Origin: Crossiella equi
GTDB lineage: Bacteria; Actinomycetota; Actinomycetes; Mycobacteriales; Pseudonocardiaceae
DNA length: 64,000 nucleotides
Direction: 5' to 3'
Assembly (NCBI RefSeq): GCF_017876755.1
Contig: NZ_JAGIOO010000001.1
Coordinates: 6,991,786-7,055,785, forward strand
In this document: one piece after another, positions 27,914 through 35,187 of the stretch
Layout: each line of letters starts with the position of its first letter
Position numbering within the stretch: the stretch's first letter is position 1
Program-made: the position numbers and the translations under genes
The notes under the pieces: model-generated
The model's database searches: none
The model's input: only the letters and a program-made list of their open reading frames with translations
Told to the model about the DNA's origin: nothing

Positions 27914-28365
27914 GCACCAAGATCCACCTCGCGGTGGACGGGCGTGGTCTGCCGATGCGGGTGCTGCTCACCGCCGGGCAGGCCGGGGACAACCCACAGC
28001 TCCTGCCCCTGCTCGACGGTATCCGCATCCGGCGCGACGGGCCGGGCCGTCCGCGATCACGACCGGATGCCGTGATCGCGGACAAGGCCTACTCGCACCC
28101 CTCGACCAGGAAGGCGTTGCGACGGCGAGGGATCACTTTCGTCAGCCCGGAACGCACCGACCAGATCGCTCAGCGCGCGGCCAAGGGTGCACGCGGCGGG
28201 CGGCCACCAGCCTTCGACGTCGAGCTCTACAAGCAGCGCAACGTGGTCGAACGCTGCTTCAACCGGCTCAAACAGTTCCGCGACCTTGCCACCCGCTATG
28301 CCAAGCGGGCCGCCTACTACCAGGCCGAACTCACCATCGCCGCCATCACGCTCTGGCTCCGATGA
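27840..28365 (+). CDS. IS5-type transposase, downstream frame (OrfB part)
   Basis: The C-terminal half of the same transposase in the -1 frame. It has GGLSTKIHLAVDGRGLPM, the second catalytic Asp in AVIADKAYSHPSTRKAL, and the catalytic Glu in RNVVERCFNRLKQFRDL. The exact first codon depends on where the ribosome shifts, so the start given is the slippery region. No independent ribosome site is evident, which supports production by frameshifting. Confidence 0.8.
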
Positions 28366-28381
28366 CTTACAGGACAGGCTC
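28364..28381. repeat. right terminal inverted repeat of the IS5-type element
   Basis: GACTTACAGGACAGGCTC, the inverse partner of 27449-27466. Confidence 0.95.
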
Positions 28382-28671
28382 TAGACGCGCTCGGCGTCGG
28401 CCGTCGTCGCGGGCTCGGCGCCCGGCTGCTGGCGGTTCTCCAGCTTGATCCCGCACTTGCCGACCAGCGCGACACCGGCGCCGATCGTCGTGGCCACGGG
28501 AGCGGCCAGCGCCGCGACCAGCCCGAGGGCCACCGGCACCTCCAGCACCACGTCGTCCTTGCTGTCGCGTACGACCACGCGACGGTTGATGCCCTCGTTG
28601 ACCAGACCGCGAACGGCGTCGAACACCGAGTCGACGGCGGAACGGTTGGACTCGGGCTTGGATTCGCTCAT
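28381..28671 (-). CDS. DUF4342-family protein
   Basis: A 96-aa protein with an N-terminal charged helix (SVFDAVRGLVNEGINRRVVV), the strand DSKDDVVLEVPV, a hydrophobic segment (ALGLVAALAAPVATTIGAGVALVG) and a charged C-terminus. This matches DUF4342, small proteins with a single membrane-associating segment. ATG 28671 follows GAGGAG. Its TAG stop is formed by the CTAG flank of the IS element, which therefore inserted exactly at the gene end without changing the protein. Confidence 0.75.
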   Translation of the reverse strand: MSESKPESNRSAVDSVFDAVRGLVNEGINRRVVVRDSKDDVVLEVPVALGLVAALAAPVATTIGAGVALVGKCGIKLENRQQPGAEPATTADAERV

Positions 28672-28765
28672 GTCACTCCTCGTGCGGATGTCCCTTGACG
28701 CCTCCAGCGTGCCCGCGTCCCGCCGTTCTGCCATCAGGGTTTACCCCTGACCTGGCCCCTGTGCG

Positions 28766-29329
28766 ATGGTGGACACCATGACCTGGGACGGTGAGGACTA
28801 CCAACGCCGCTTCGACCGCCTGGCGGCCACCGGCACGGACGTCCACGGCGAAGCCGACTTCGTCCGCGCCTACCGCCCGGCCGCGGTCCTGGACGCGGGC
28901 TGCGGCACGGGCCGGGTCGCGATCGAGCTGGCGCGCCACGACATCGACGTGGAGGGTGTGGACACCGACGCCTCGATGCTCAACGCGGCAAGGAAACGGG
29001 CCCCGCACCTCAGCTGGCACCACCAGGACCTCACGACGTTGGTCCTGGACCGCCACTTCGACCTCATCGTCATGGCGGGCAACGTGCCCCTGTTCACCCC
29101 TGAGGGAACCCAACAGGCCCTCGTCTCCGGTGTGGCCAGGCACCTCACCCCGGGTGGCACCCTCATCGCGGGCTTCTCGCTGGACCGCGGCTACACCGCC
29201 GAGGACTACGACACCCACTGTGCGACTGCGGGCCTGACCCTGGTTGAACGCTACGCGACCTGGGAATGGGCCCCCTTCGCCAACGGCCCCTACGCCGTCT
29301 CCGTCCACCAAGCCCCCACCGGAGACTGA
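28766..29329 (+). CDS. class I SAM-dependent methyltransferase
   Basis: A 187-aa Rossmann methyltransferase: motif I VLDAGCGTGRVAIELA, acidic loop GVDTDASML, motif II-like LDRHFDLIVMAGNVPLF and the post-motif LTPGGTLIAGFSL. The substrate is unknown. An in-frame ATG at 28778 is an equally possible start because neither has a clear Shine-Dalgarno. It is divergent from the DUF4342 gene and is the last intact chromosomal gene before the accessory region. Confidence 0.85.
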   Translation: MVDTMTWDGEDYQRRFDRLAATGTDVHGEADFVRAYRPAAVLDAGCGTGRVAIELARHDIDVEGVDTDASMLNAARKRAPHLSWHHQDLTTLVLDRHFDLIVMAGNVPLFTPEGTQQALVSGVARHLTPGGTLIAGFSLDRGYTAEDYDTHCATAGLTLVERYATWEWAPFANGPYAVSVHQAPTGD

Positions 29330-29336
29330 GCCTTTT

Positions 29337-29763
29337 TCATCCTGCGGTGGCCTCGTAGTTCTGTAGGACGTGGATGGCTTTGGCGAGTCGGCCGGCGTGG
29401 CGGGGGCAGCAGCGGAGTTTGCGGAGGATGCGCCAGGTCTTGAGCTGGGCGTTGGCGCGTTCGCCGGGGCCGCGCAGGCGGGCGTGGGCACGGTTGGCGT
29501 CCTTCTGCGACTCGGGCTTGTCGCGGCCCTTGTACGGGGTGATCACGTGGCGGCCGGTCGGGTCGTAGCCGTGATAGCCCTTGTCTCCCAACGCGATCAA
29601 CCCGGCCTCGCGCAGGACGGCGAGGACGTTCCAGATCCGTGCGGCCGCGGTGTCGTGGGTGCTGCCGGGCAGGTCACCGGAGACCCACAGGATCGTGCCG
29701 TCCGGGGACGCGATCACCTGCAGGTTCATCCCGTGCTTCTTGTGCTTGCCGGAGTAGAAGGGT
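29337..29763 (-). pseudogene. C-terminal fragment of an IS5-type transposase
   Basis: About 140 residues remain: YSGKHKKHGMNLQVIASPDG, then ALGDKGYHGYDPTG, VITPYKGRDKPESQKDANR and LRGPGERANAQLKTWRILR with the catalytic Glu. A stop codon immediately precedes the conserved block (TGA before PFYSGKHK), and the N-terminal third is absent. It is unrelated in sequence to the complete IS5-type element at 27.4 kb. It marks the left edge of the insertion-rich region. Confidence 0.85.
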
Positions 29764-30105
29764 CAGTACGTCGCCATGGATCGCGTCCGCCTGGATCAGG
29801 AATCCGTGTACGTCCCCGACGACATGGTTGCCCGGTCTTCCGGCTGCGGGGAGGCCCTCTGGTTGGCTCGGACGCACTCAAGGATCATGGCACTTCTCCG
29901 GTCTTGAAGTCGTTCTCCCCAGCAAGCTCAACAGACACTGGCCAGCTCAAGCCCATGGCGCCGCCATGCCGCCTTCTGGCCATGCTTGATCGCCCATGAC
30001 GCCTATCCCCATGCAGCGTGTACTCCCCGTGTAGGGGCTCTCCGCTCTCGGGAATTCGGCTTACGGGTGCAGGAGTCTTACGCTGCGCTCCGCCTCGACC
30101 AACGG
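29764..30105. other. non-coding stretch with possible transposon debris
   Basis: A 342-bp interval. A short minus-strand frame (GNHVVGDVHGFLIQADAIHG, ~29760-29850) looks transposase-derived but I cannot assign a family. The remainder shows nothing coding. Confidence 0.45.
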
Positions 30106-32124
30106 TCACTCTGCATTAACTACGGCGTGGGGATCGCGGTCGATCCATCCTTTGCCCTCTGCGGCGATCCCTTCGAGGATATGGAGGGTGTGACCGAACC
30201 CTGCGGCGTCAAGGTCGATCTCAGCGCTGCCGCCACCAAGCGACAAACTCGCCGTTTCGGGGTCTACGACGCGAATGTCCCTGGACGGCCCATTCATCAA
30301 CGTCAGCTCCAAGGTGTAACCGGACGCCCCTGTCTCCGCTACATGGACTGACGAGACCGCATCGAAGCGAAAGTTGTTGCGCTGACGTGCACTCAAGGAC
30401 GCAACTTCGAAGTTCAGCTCCGAGCTAACTTCCCGTACACCATCCTGAGTTACCAAGAACAACCGAATCTCATATTTAGAGTACCTCCATGGGCCTCCGT
30501 TCACGCGAGCCCTCTTGTAGCTACTGGCCGGAGTTTGCAGAAACGCGTGAGCGATCACATCGCGCCATGCAAGCCTGTAGTGACGTAGCGCTTCTTCCAG
30601 GACGATCTTCTTATCGCAATCCAACCAGACTTCCATCTCGTTCTCGGATGGCCGATTGGTGTCCAACTTGTTCTTCCATCGCCAGTAGGCTTCCTCACGT
30701 GCGGCAAGAGCGTCCCAGCACTCTCCAAGTTCGTCCACATACCGCCGGCGCTCAACGGTGATCACTATCCATCCTTGGATGGACAGCCAGGCGCCGAGCC
30801 CGAGCAGAAAGGTGACGAACGGGAGCAAGAGCGGAGCTGACATGACTGTGGACCTGACGATGAATCCGGCCGAGGATACAGCCCCGATCGCGGCTACCAC
30901 AAAATATACCTTGGTTGATACCCGAACTCGGTACTGCTTTCGATACGCGTTAAGGGTTCCGTTGATCCACTGCTTCTTAGCTTCGCTGACCATGTGACGA
31001 ATCAGCCATCTAATTTCCCCGATTCGCACTTTTCCTTCACTGTAGATCTCGACGACCTCGTCGCGCATACTGGCCCGTAGTCCCGATGTTCGATTAATCC
31101 ATACGGAGCGGTCTACGCCACTAGGAACATACTTTGCGAAGTAGTGAGAGAAAGCGTTGTCAACCGAGCTTGCCAGCCCTCTTCTCGAGGAGAGGGCGCT
31201 GCGGCGCTGACCATGAAATTCACGTTCCTTGTCGTCCCTTCGGAGTATCCGATAGCTCCATTCTGCGCCATGCCGGAGGATCATGTAGGACGCGACGAGC
31301 ATCAGTACGTAAGCGGCCATCGCCCACCACTGCTGCGGCTGTTGCTGAACGACATGCCAGCCCATGTATCCAGCAGCGGCGAGAAAGAGTGCGGAGGAGG
31401 CGATCACCTTGACCCAGTCGCCGAGTGTCGTGGACGGCGGGGCGGGGCGACGAGCGCGCGGACGAGCGGGCTCGGGATGGAAATAGGTCCAGAGCCGCTC
31501 GACACGATGGTGGCTGAACCGAGCGTTTACGGCGGCCTGGCGAGTTTGCTCCCAGAGGCTCTCTTTCAGGCCGCCCGTCAGGACGAGGTCAAGGTGACGC
31601 ACCACCTGCTCTCGCTGAAGCACGGGCAGAGCGAGGAGTTCCTTCAGCGCCTGGCTGGTATCACCGCCGCCGCCATGCAGACAGTCCAAGAGTTGGCGGA
31701 TTGCTTCCAGGGCCTGCTTCCAGTCGTCGGCTGCGAAGCTCTCCACGGTGACCCAGGTATGTTCGAGACTGCTGCGTTCCTCGACAGTGAGGTCCCGATA
31801 GGAGCGCTTGCTGAGCATGGCCAGCACCCAGTGGAACCGGACCTGACTCGAGTCATGCCCGTGGGCGATAGCCTCGCTGATCAGAGTTCGCGCCCGGTTG
31901 GGCACGCCGTCGTTGAGGAAGCGCACGCCGACGTCGTACTTCTGTTGCGGGGAGGCGCCGGGAAGCACCTGGTAGACCGTGGAGTTGTGGACGGTTTCGG
32001 CTTGGATGCCGACAGTGGCTCCAGCCGCCGCAGTGTTGGTGGCCGCGCTCGCTTCGGAAGGTTGGCCGCTGCCGGTGCCCGTGGTGGCGTTACCGGAGTT
32101 GGAGGCCGGGTCAGGTGTGCTCAC
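30106..32124 (-). CDS. four-helix membrane protein of a NUDIX-nucleosidase operon (candidate effector)
   Basis: A 672-aa protein I cannot place in a named family. Residues 1-36 are Ser/Thr/Ala-rich and disordered. Residues 37-52 carry VGIQAETVHNSTVYQV, matching the C-terminus of the upstream nucleosidase. A helical TPR-like domain follows (~58-215; VGVRFLNDGVPNRARTLISE). Two TM pairs come next: ~238-258 with 266-283, and ~405-424 with 430-455, enclosing a ~120-aa soluble segment. A C-terminal beta-rich domain (~550-672) ends the protein. GTG 32124 overlaps the nucleosidase stop by 4 nt. GC content is lower than in neighbouring genes, fitting acquisition. Acting as a membrane-perturbing effector in a conflict system is inference from layout. 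Confidence 0.72.
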   Translation of the reverse strand: MSTPDPASNSGNATTGTGSGQPSEASAATNTAAAGATVGIQAETVHNSTVYQVLPGASPQQKYDVGVRFLNDGVPNRARTLISEAIAHGHDSSQVRFHWVLAMLSKRSYRDLTVEERSSLEHTWVTVESFAADDWKQALEAIRQLLDCLHGGGGDTSQALKELLALPVLQREQVVRHLDLVLTGGLKESLWEQTRQAAVNARFSHHRVERLWTYFHPEPARPRARRPAPPSTTLGDWVKVIASSALFLAAAGYMGWHVVQQQPQQWWAMAAYVLMLVASYMILRHGAEWSYRILRRDDKEREFHGQRRSALSSRRGLASSVDNAFSHYFAKYVPSGVDRSVWINRTSGLRASMRDEVVEIYSEGKVRIGEIRWLIRHMVSEAKKQWINGTLNAYRKQYRVRVSTKVYFVVAAIGAVSSAGFIVRSTVMSAPLLLPFVTFLLGLGAWLSIQGWIVITVERRRYVDELGECWDALAAREEAYWRWKNKLDTNRPSENEMEVWLDCDKKIVLEEALRHYRLAWRDVIAHAFLQTPASSYKRARVNGGPWRYSKYEIRLFLVTQDGVREVSSELNFEVASLSARQRNNFRFDAVSSVHVAETGASGYTLELTLMNGPSRDIRVVDPETASLSLGGGSAEIDLDAAGFGHTLHILEGIAAEGKGWIDRDPHAVVNAE

Positions 32125-33281
32125 AGCAGGCCGCTCGCCGCGGTGATCAGTGCCGTGACTTTGAGCGCGAGCTCGGCGGTGTCGGCGATCAGCCCGCGCA
32201 GACGCTTCAGTGCCAGGACGACCCGGCTCTTTCCCTCCGGGTTGTCCGCGGGTAAGGCCGCGCTCGCGATGTCCAGTTCCGCCTGTGCGGCCCGGTAGGT
32301 GTCCGCATCCAGGGATCCCGAGGAGTGCTGCCGCGCCAGGTCCCCACCCAGATCACGCAGGGCGGCGGCGAGATCGGGTGCGCCCGAAACCGAAGGGGCG
32401 GTGCTCATCCAGACGGTGGATCCGCTGACGTGCGCTGTCTGGATACCAACAGGACCGGTCGCGTAGTTGTTCACTGAGGTGCCTGGCCGGCGGTTGGGGA
32501 ACTCCTGCATCGCGCTGTGCTCCTCTTCTGTGATCAGCTCTTCGGCCAGCCGCACGGCGAATGCGGCTGCTGCGGCTGCTGCCCTCGGTTGCCAGATGCG
32601 GTCGGGTCCACTGGCCTTACTGCCATCGGCGCGGTCGCTGATGCCGCGGATGATGGCCACCGGCGACCCGTTGAGGTGGCCGGCTTGAGCTACCCCCGCG
32701 GCTTCCATCTCGATGGCCAGTGCGTCGTTGTAGTGGGTGCGTATCCAGCGCGCCTCATCGGAGATGCGTGAGTTGTGGACGATCTCGCCTGCGGCGATAG
32801 CGCCGAAGTGCACCTGCGGCGCCGAGGTGTTCGTCCTGTGGGCCGTGGGCAGGTACTCGGTCCAGTCATTGGTTCGGCTGAGGTGGGAGGCGAGCTGGGT
32901 GATCGAGTGCGATGCCTCCCAGGCTCGGGGGCGGGCTTTGAGGCCATCGTCTTCGCTCGTGCCCCCGTGGTAGGCATAAACGTGGGTCGCTACCACGACA
33001 TCGCCCAATGCCGTGGAGTCCCAGAGGGCACCTGCTACGCCGACGAACAGCACCGCGGTGGGAGCGAATTCTGCGATCGCACGCTCGGCCAGCACGGCGG
33101 CCGGCTGGTTGCCCTTGTCGGTCAGAGCCAACGCGATGCGGCAACGTCTACCCGCGATGGTGCCGACCTCGAAGCGGGTTCCCCGCTCATGTCGATGCAG
33201 CTGCAGATTGGACAGGTGCGCGCGCAGGGCGCGGTACTCCAGGTTGAAGGCGGTGAGCACCACCACCAGCTTGTCCGTCAT
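32121..33281 (-). CDS. MTA/SAH-type nucleoside phosphorylase-family protein with C-terminal signalling motif
   Basis: A 386-aa protein. Residues 1-250 are a PNP/UDP (MTAN-like) nucleosidase: VVVLTAFNLEYRALR with catalytic-type Glu15, VLFVGVAGAL (78-86), IEMEAAGVAQAGH (190-202) and RGISDRAD with catalytic Asp216. Residues 274-291 carry GPVGIQTAHVSGSTVWM, nearly the motif found near the N-terminus of the membrane protein next door, followed by a helical tail (~300-386) that ends in a hydrophobic helix. Housekeeping MTANs are ~230 aa and lack this extension. Both gene junctions are 4-nt overlaps (ATGA, GTGA), so the three products are made together. The nucleosidase may cleave or sense a nucleotide signal. 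Confidence 0.82.
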   Translation of the reverse strand: MTDKLVVVLTAFNLEYRALRAHLSNLQLHRHERGTRFEVGTIAGRRCRIALALTDKGNQPAAVLAERAIAEFAPTAVLFVGVAGALWDSTALGDVVVATHVYAYHGGTSEDDGLKARPRAWEASHSITQLASHLSRTNDWTEYLPTAHRTNTSAPQVHFGAIAAGEIVHNSRISDEARWIRTHYNDALAIEMEAAGVAQAGHLNGSPVAIIRGISDRADGSKASGPDRIWQPRAAAAAAAFAVRLAEELITEEEHSAMQEFPNRRPGTSVNNYATGPVGIQTAHVSGSTVWMSTAPSVSGAPDLAAALRDLGGDLARQHSSGSLDADTYRAAQAELDIASAALPADNPEGKSRVVLALKRLRGLIADTAELALKVTALITAASGLL

Positions 33282-34027
33282 AGGTCGTCCTTGCTCTCCT
33301 GGCGACTCTGGGCCTCGGGACGGTTCAGGGGTGGATAGAGCACCGTCTGACCTCCGGCCCGGAACAGCCGCGCCGGTCTGCCCTTGCCGTTCTTGTGTTC
33401 CATCCCGACCGGGACGAGAAAGCCTGGTACGGCTTGGACCTTGCGGTAGAAGTTGCGAGGGTCCAGGCTCGTGCCCCACACCGCCTCGTACACCTGCTGC
33501 AGCCCGGCGATGGTGAAGGTCTTGGCACAGAAGGCAGTTGCCAGGGAGGTGTGTTCGAGTTTGGCACGGGCGCGTTCTACGCCGTCGGTGAGAATCTGAT
33601 GGTGGTCGAAGGCCAGGTGCTCGTGCCTGGCCAGGATCTTCTCCACCGGTTTCCAACATGCTTCGGCCGCATCGGTTCCGGCGACGGGCTCGGGAAGTTC
33701 TGGTGCGATGGCCAGGTAGGCCACGGAGATGATTCGGCCCCGCGGGTCACGCCCGGGCGCGCCGTAGGCGCCCAGCTGTTCCAGGTGCAGCCGCTCCGCT
33801 CCCAGGTTTGCCTCCTCGCGCAGTTCGCGCTGCGCGGCGGCGAGGATGTCCTCTTCGGCGTTGTTGAGGAAGCCTCCTGGCAGGGCGTAGGCCCCTTGGA
33901 ACGGCGGGATGCCTCGGCGCACGAGTAGTGCCTGCAGCGTGAGCTGACGCAGGGTCAGGATGACCAAATCGACGGCGATCAGAACTGCGGGCGGGGTCCA
34001 GGGCTGCTCGGGCATGCTGGCGACCAT
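33278..34027 (-). CDS. NUDIX hydrolase with NrtR-like winged-helix domain
   Basis: A 249-aa two-domain protein. The N-terminal NUDIX domain has the box around LPGGFLNNAEEDILAAAQRE and LREEANL, with one extra residue between Gly and Glu compared with the consensus and Asn replacing the last Gly. The C-terminal part (~155-249; FTIAGLQQVYEAVWG, LDPRNFYRKVQ) matches the winged helix of NrtR, the ADP-ribose-responsive repressor family of NAD metabolism. A perfect palindrome of NrtR type lies 3 bp before the start, suggesting autoregulation. ATG 34027 or ATG 34015 may be used. It heads the three-gene operon and is probably its regulator. Confidence 0.83.
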   Translation of the reverse strand: MVASMPEQPWTPPAVLIAVDLVILTLRQLTLQALLVRRGIPPFQGAYALPGGFLNNAEEDILAAAQRELREEANLGAERLHLEQLGAYGAPGRDPRGRIISVAYLAIAPELPEPVAGTDAAEACWKPVEKILARHEHLAFDHHQILTDGVERARAKLEHTSLATAFCAKTFTIAGLQQVYEAVWGTSLDPRNFYRKVQAVPGFLVPVGMEHKNGKGRPARLFRAGGQTVLYPPLNRPEAQSRQESKDDL

Positions 34028-34029
34028 AC

Positions 34030-34052
34030 ATTACTGTCGATCTGACAGTAAT
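34030..34052. promoter_or_regulatory. NrtR-type operator
   Basis: ATTACTGTC-GATCT-GACAGTAAT, a perfect 9-bp inverted repeat with a 5-bp centre. It contains the GT-N7-AC core described for NrtR boxes. It lies immediately upstream of the NUDIX/winged-helix gene, so that protein probably controls its own operon. Confidence 0.7.
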
Positions 34053-34097
34053 TACTCCAAGTGCATGACTGTCGTTCCCACGATTGAGTGAGGTCGC

Positions 34098-34606
34098 TCA
34101 GCTGACGTAGCTGGCACCGAGCAGGTGCTCTGTCACCGCCACGCTCGGGATCCCGGAAAGCACAACGTCATCGGTGGGGGAACCAGCCTTCTCCCGAGAC
34201 GGACGATGTTCCGCCACTGCAGCCCAGAGGGACCCGGCACTTGCCATAGGAGCGTGGCTGCCTCGTTGCGATGACGCGCCAGCGGCGCCGATGGCCGCTG
34301 GTGTGCCGCGTGCGGCCAGCTCCCCGGCCATCGCGCTGCTTCGCCATCCGCGATAGTGCTGCGCACGGCCGCCGCTAGTGCCGCGACCGCGAAGGTTCGC
34401 CGGGCCGGCCCGGGCGCGGCTCTGTCCCTGTATCTCCGGCAACGAGGATCGAGCACAGACGGGTGACCGTTGAGCGGCAGAACGTCGAGGCGCTGTTCGG
34501 TGCGCAGGTCGTATGTCAGGAACCGGACGCGGCCGTAGCCAGAGGTGACTTCCGTTGGTAGCCGGGGAGTTGACGGCCTGCGTATGGTGGAGAGGAAACG
34601 CATCAA
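34098..34606 (-). pseudogene. possible decayed small gene, unknown family
   Basis: The frame from ~34597 begins MRFLSTIRRPSTPRLPTEVT and continues GYGRVRFLTYDLRTEQRLDV, which reads like protein. About 150 bases later another frame reads protein-like (PTDDVVLSGIPSVAVTEHLL) to a stop at 34098. A frameshift in a once ~150-aa gene would explain both. Coding status is doubtful and I recognise no family. Confidence 0.35.
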
Positions 34607-34664
34607 CGCCCGTCTGGGGCTGTGAGTCGGGCGGGCCGAACGGGGGAAGAAAGGTGCGTGCCCG

Positions 34665-34844
34665 ATGACGATCGGGCTCCTCTCCGCGGTTGCTGCTGTG
34701 TTCTATGGGGGCACCGTTTCGGTTCTCGCTCTTACTGCCACCTTTGCCCGACGCTGCACGCAGCGGCGTGAAGCGCGCAGCACCCTTGCCGACTTGATAC
34801 CGGGGCGGGCGGTGGAGTCGCAGCAAGTAGATGGCGCGGTATAG
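34665..34844 (+). CDS. 59-aa single-TM membrane protein
   Basis: MTIGLLSAVAAVFYGGTVSV starts a hydrophobic segment continuing LALTATFA, followed by a basic stretch (RRCTQRREARSTLADLI) and a short polar tail. Small single-helix proteins with a YGGTV-like helix and an R/Q-rich tail occur widely in actinomycetes without assigned role. It is divergent from the decayed gene at 34.1-34.6 kb. The ribosome site (GAAAGG) is rather far, 11 nt, from ATG 34665. Confidence 0.5.
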   Translation: MTIGLLSAVAAVFYGGTVSVLALTATFARRCTQRREARSTLADLIPGRAVESQQVDGAV

Positions 34845-34971
34845 GCCTAAACAGCTGGGCGATGTCGGTGAGTCAACTGCTGGTCCTCTCTCGGCACGCC
34901 AGCGCTCGATCAGGCCGAGCGGTGAGGGATCAGCAGCGGACTCACCGCGTCGGGTGAGTGCGCCGGGTTGG

Positions 34972-35187
34972 TCAGGCTGCGGTGGTGAGGAGGCGTCCGC
35001 CCCAGCGGATGCCCTTCTCGCTGCGGATGCGGGCGCGTTCTCGGCGTTGCGCGGCGAGGACGTCGGGGTGGCGGGCGTTGGCGTTGCGCCAGCGCAGGTA
35101 GGCGTGCAGCGCCCAGGTCTGCACAGGATGGTTGCGGTGGTGGGAGTTGGCCAGGGTGAACTGCCGCAGCGGGCCGAAGTGGGCCTA
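34972..35187 (-). pseudogene. C-terminal part of the IS630-type transposase split by ISAzo13-type element
   Basis: Reads AHFGPLRQFTLANSHHRNHP, then LHAYLRWRNANARHPDVLAA and RERARIRSEKGIRWGG, ending in TGA. It continues, across the ISAzo13-type insertion, the reading frame that stops at ASWANPI near 36917. With one copy of the TA target removed, the joined codon at the junction is TAG. Confidence 0.85.

Larger units (their letters stand above)
27450..28380 (+). mobile_element. IS5-family insertion sequence (931 bp)
   Basis: Bounded by perfect terminal inverted repeats, AGCCTGTCCTGTAAGTC at the left end and GACTTACAGGACAGGCT at the right end, and flanked by CTAG on both sides (27446-27449 and 28381-28384). 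If the target duplication is only TA, the element extends one base each side. It holds a two-frame DDE transposase. It landed between two convergent genes, at the stop codon of the right one. Confidence 0.92.

Noticed and set aside
29885-30109. 74-aa frame upstream of the membrane-protein operon end
   Set aside because: No ribosome site and no protein-like pattern.
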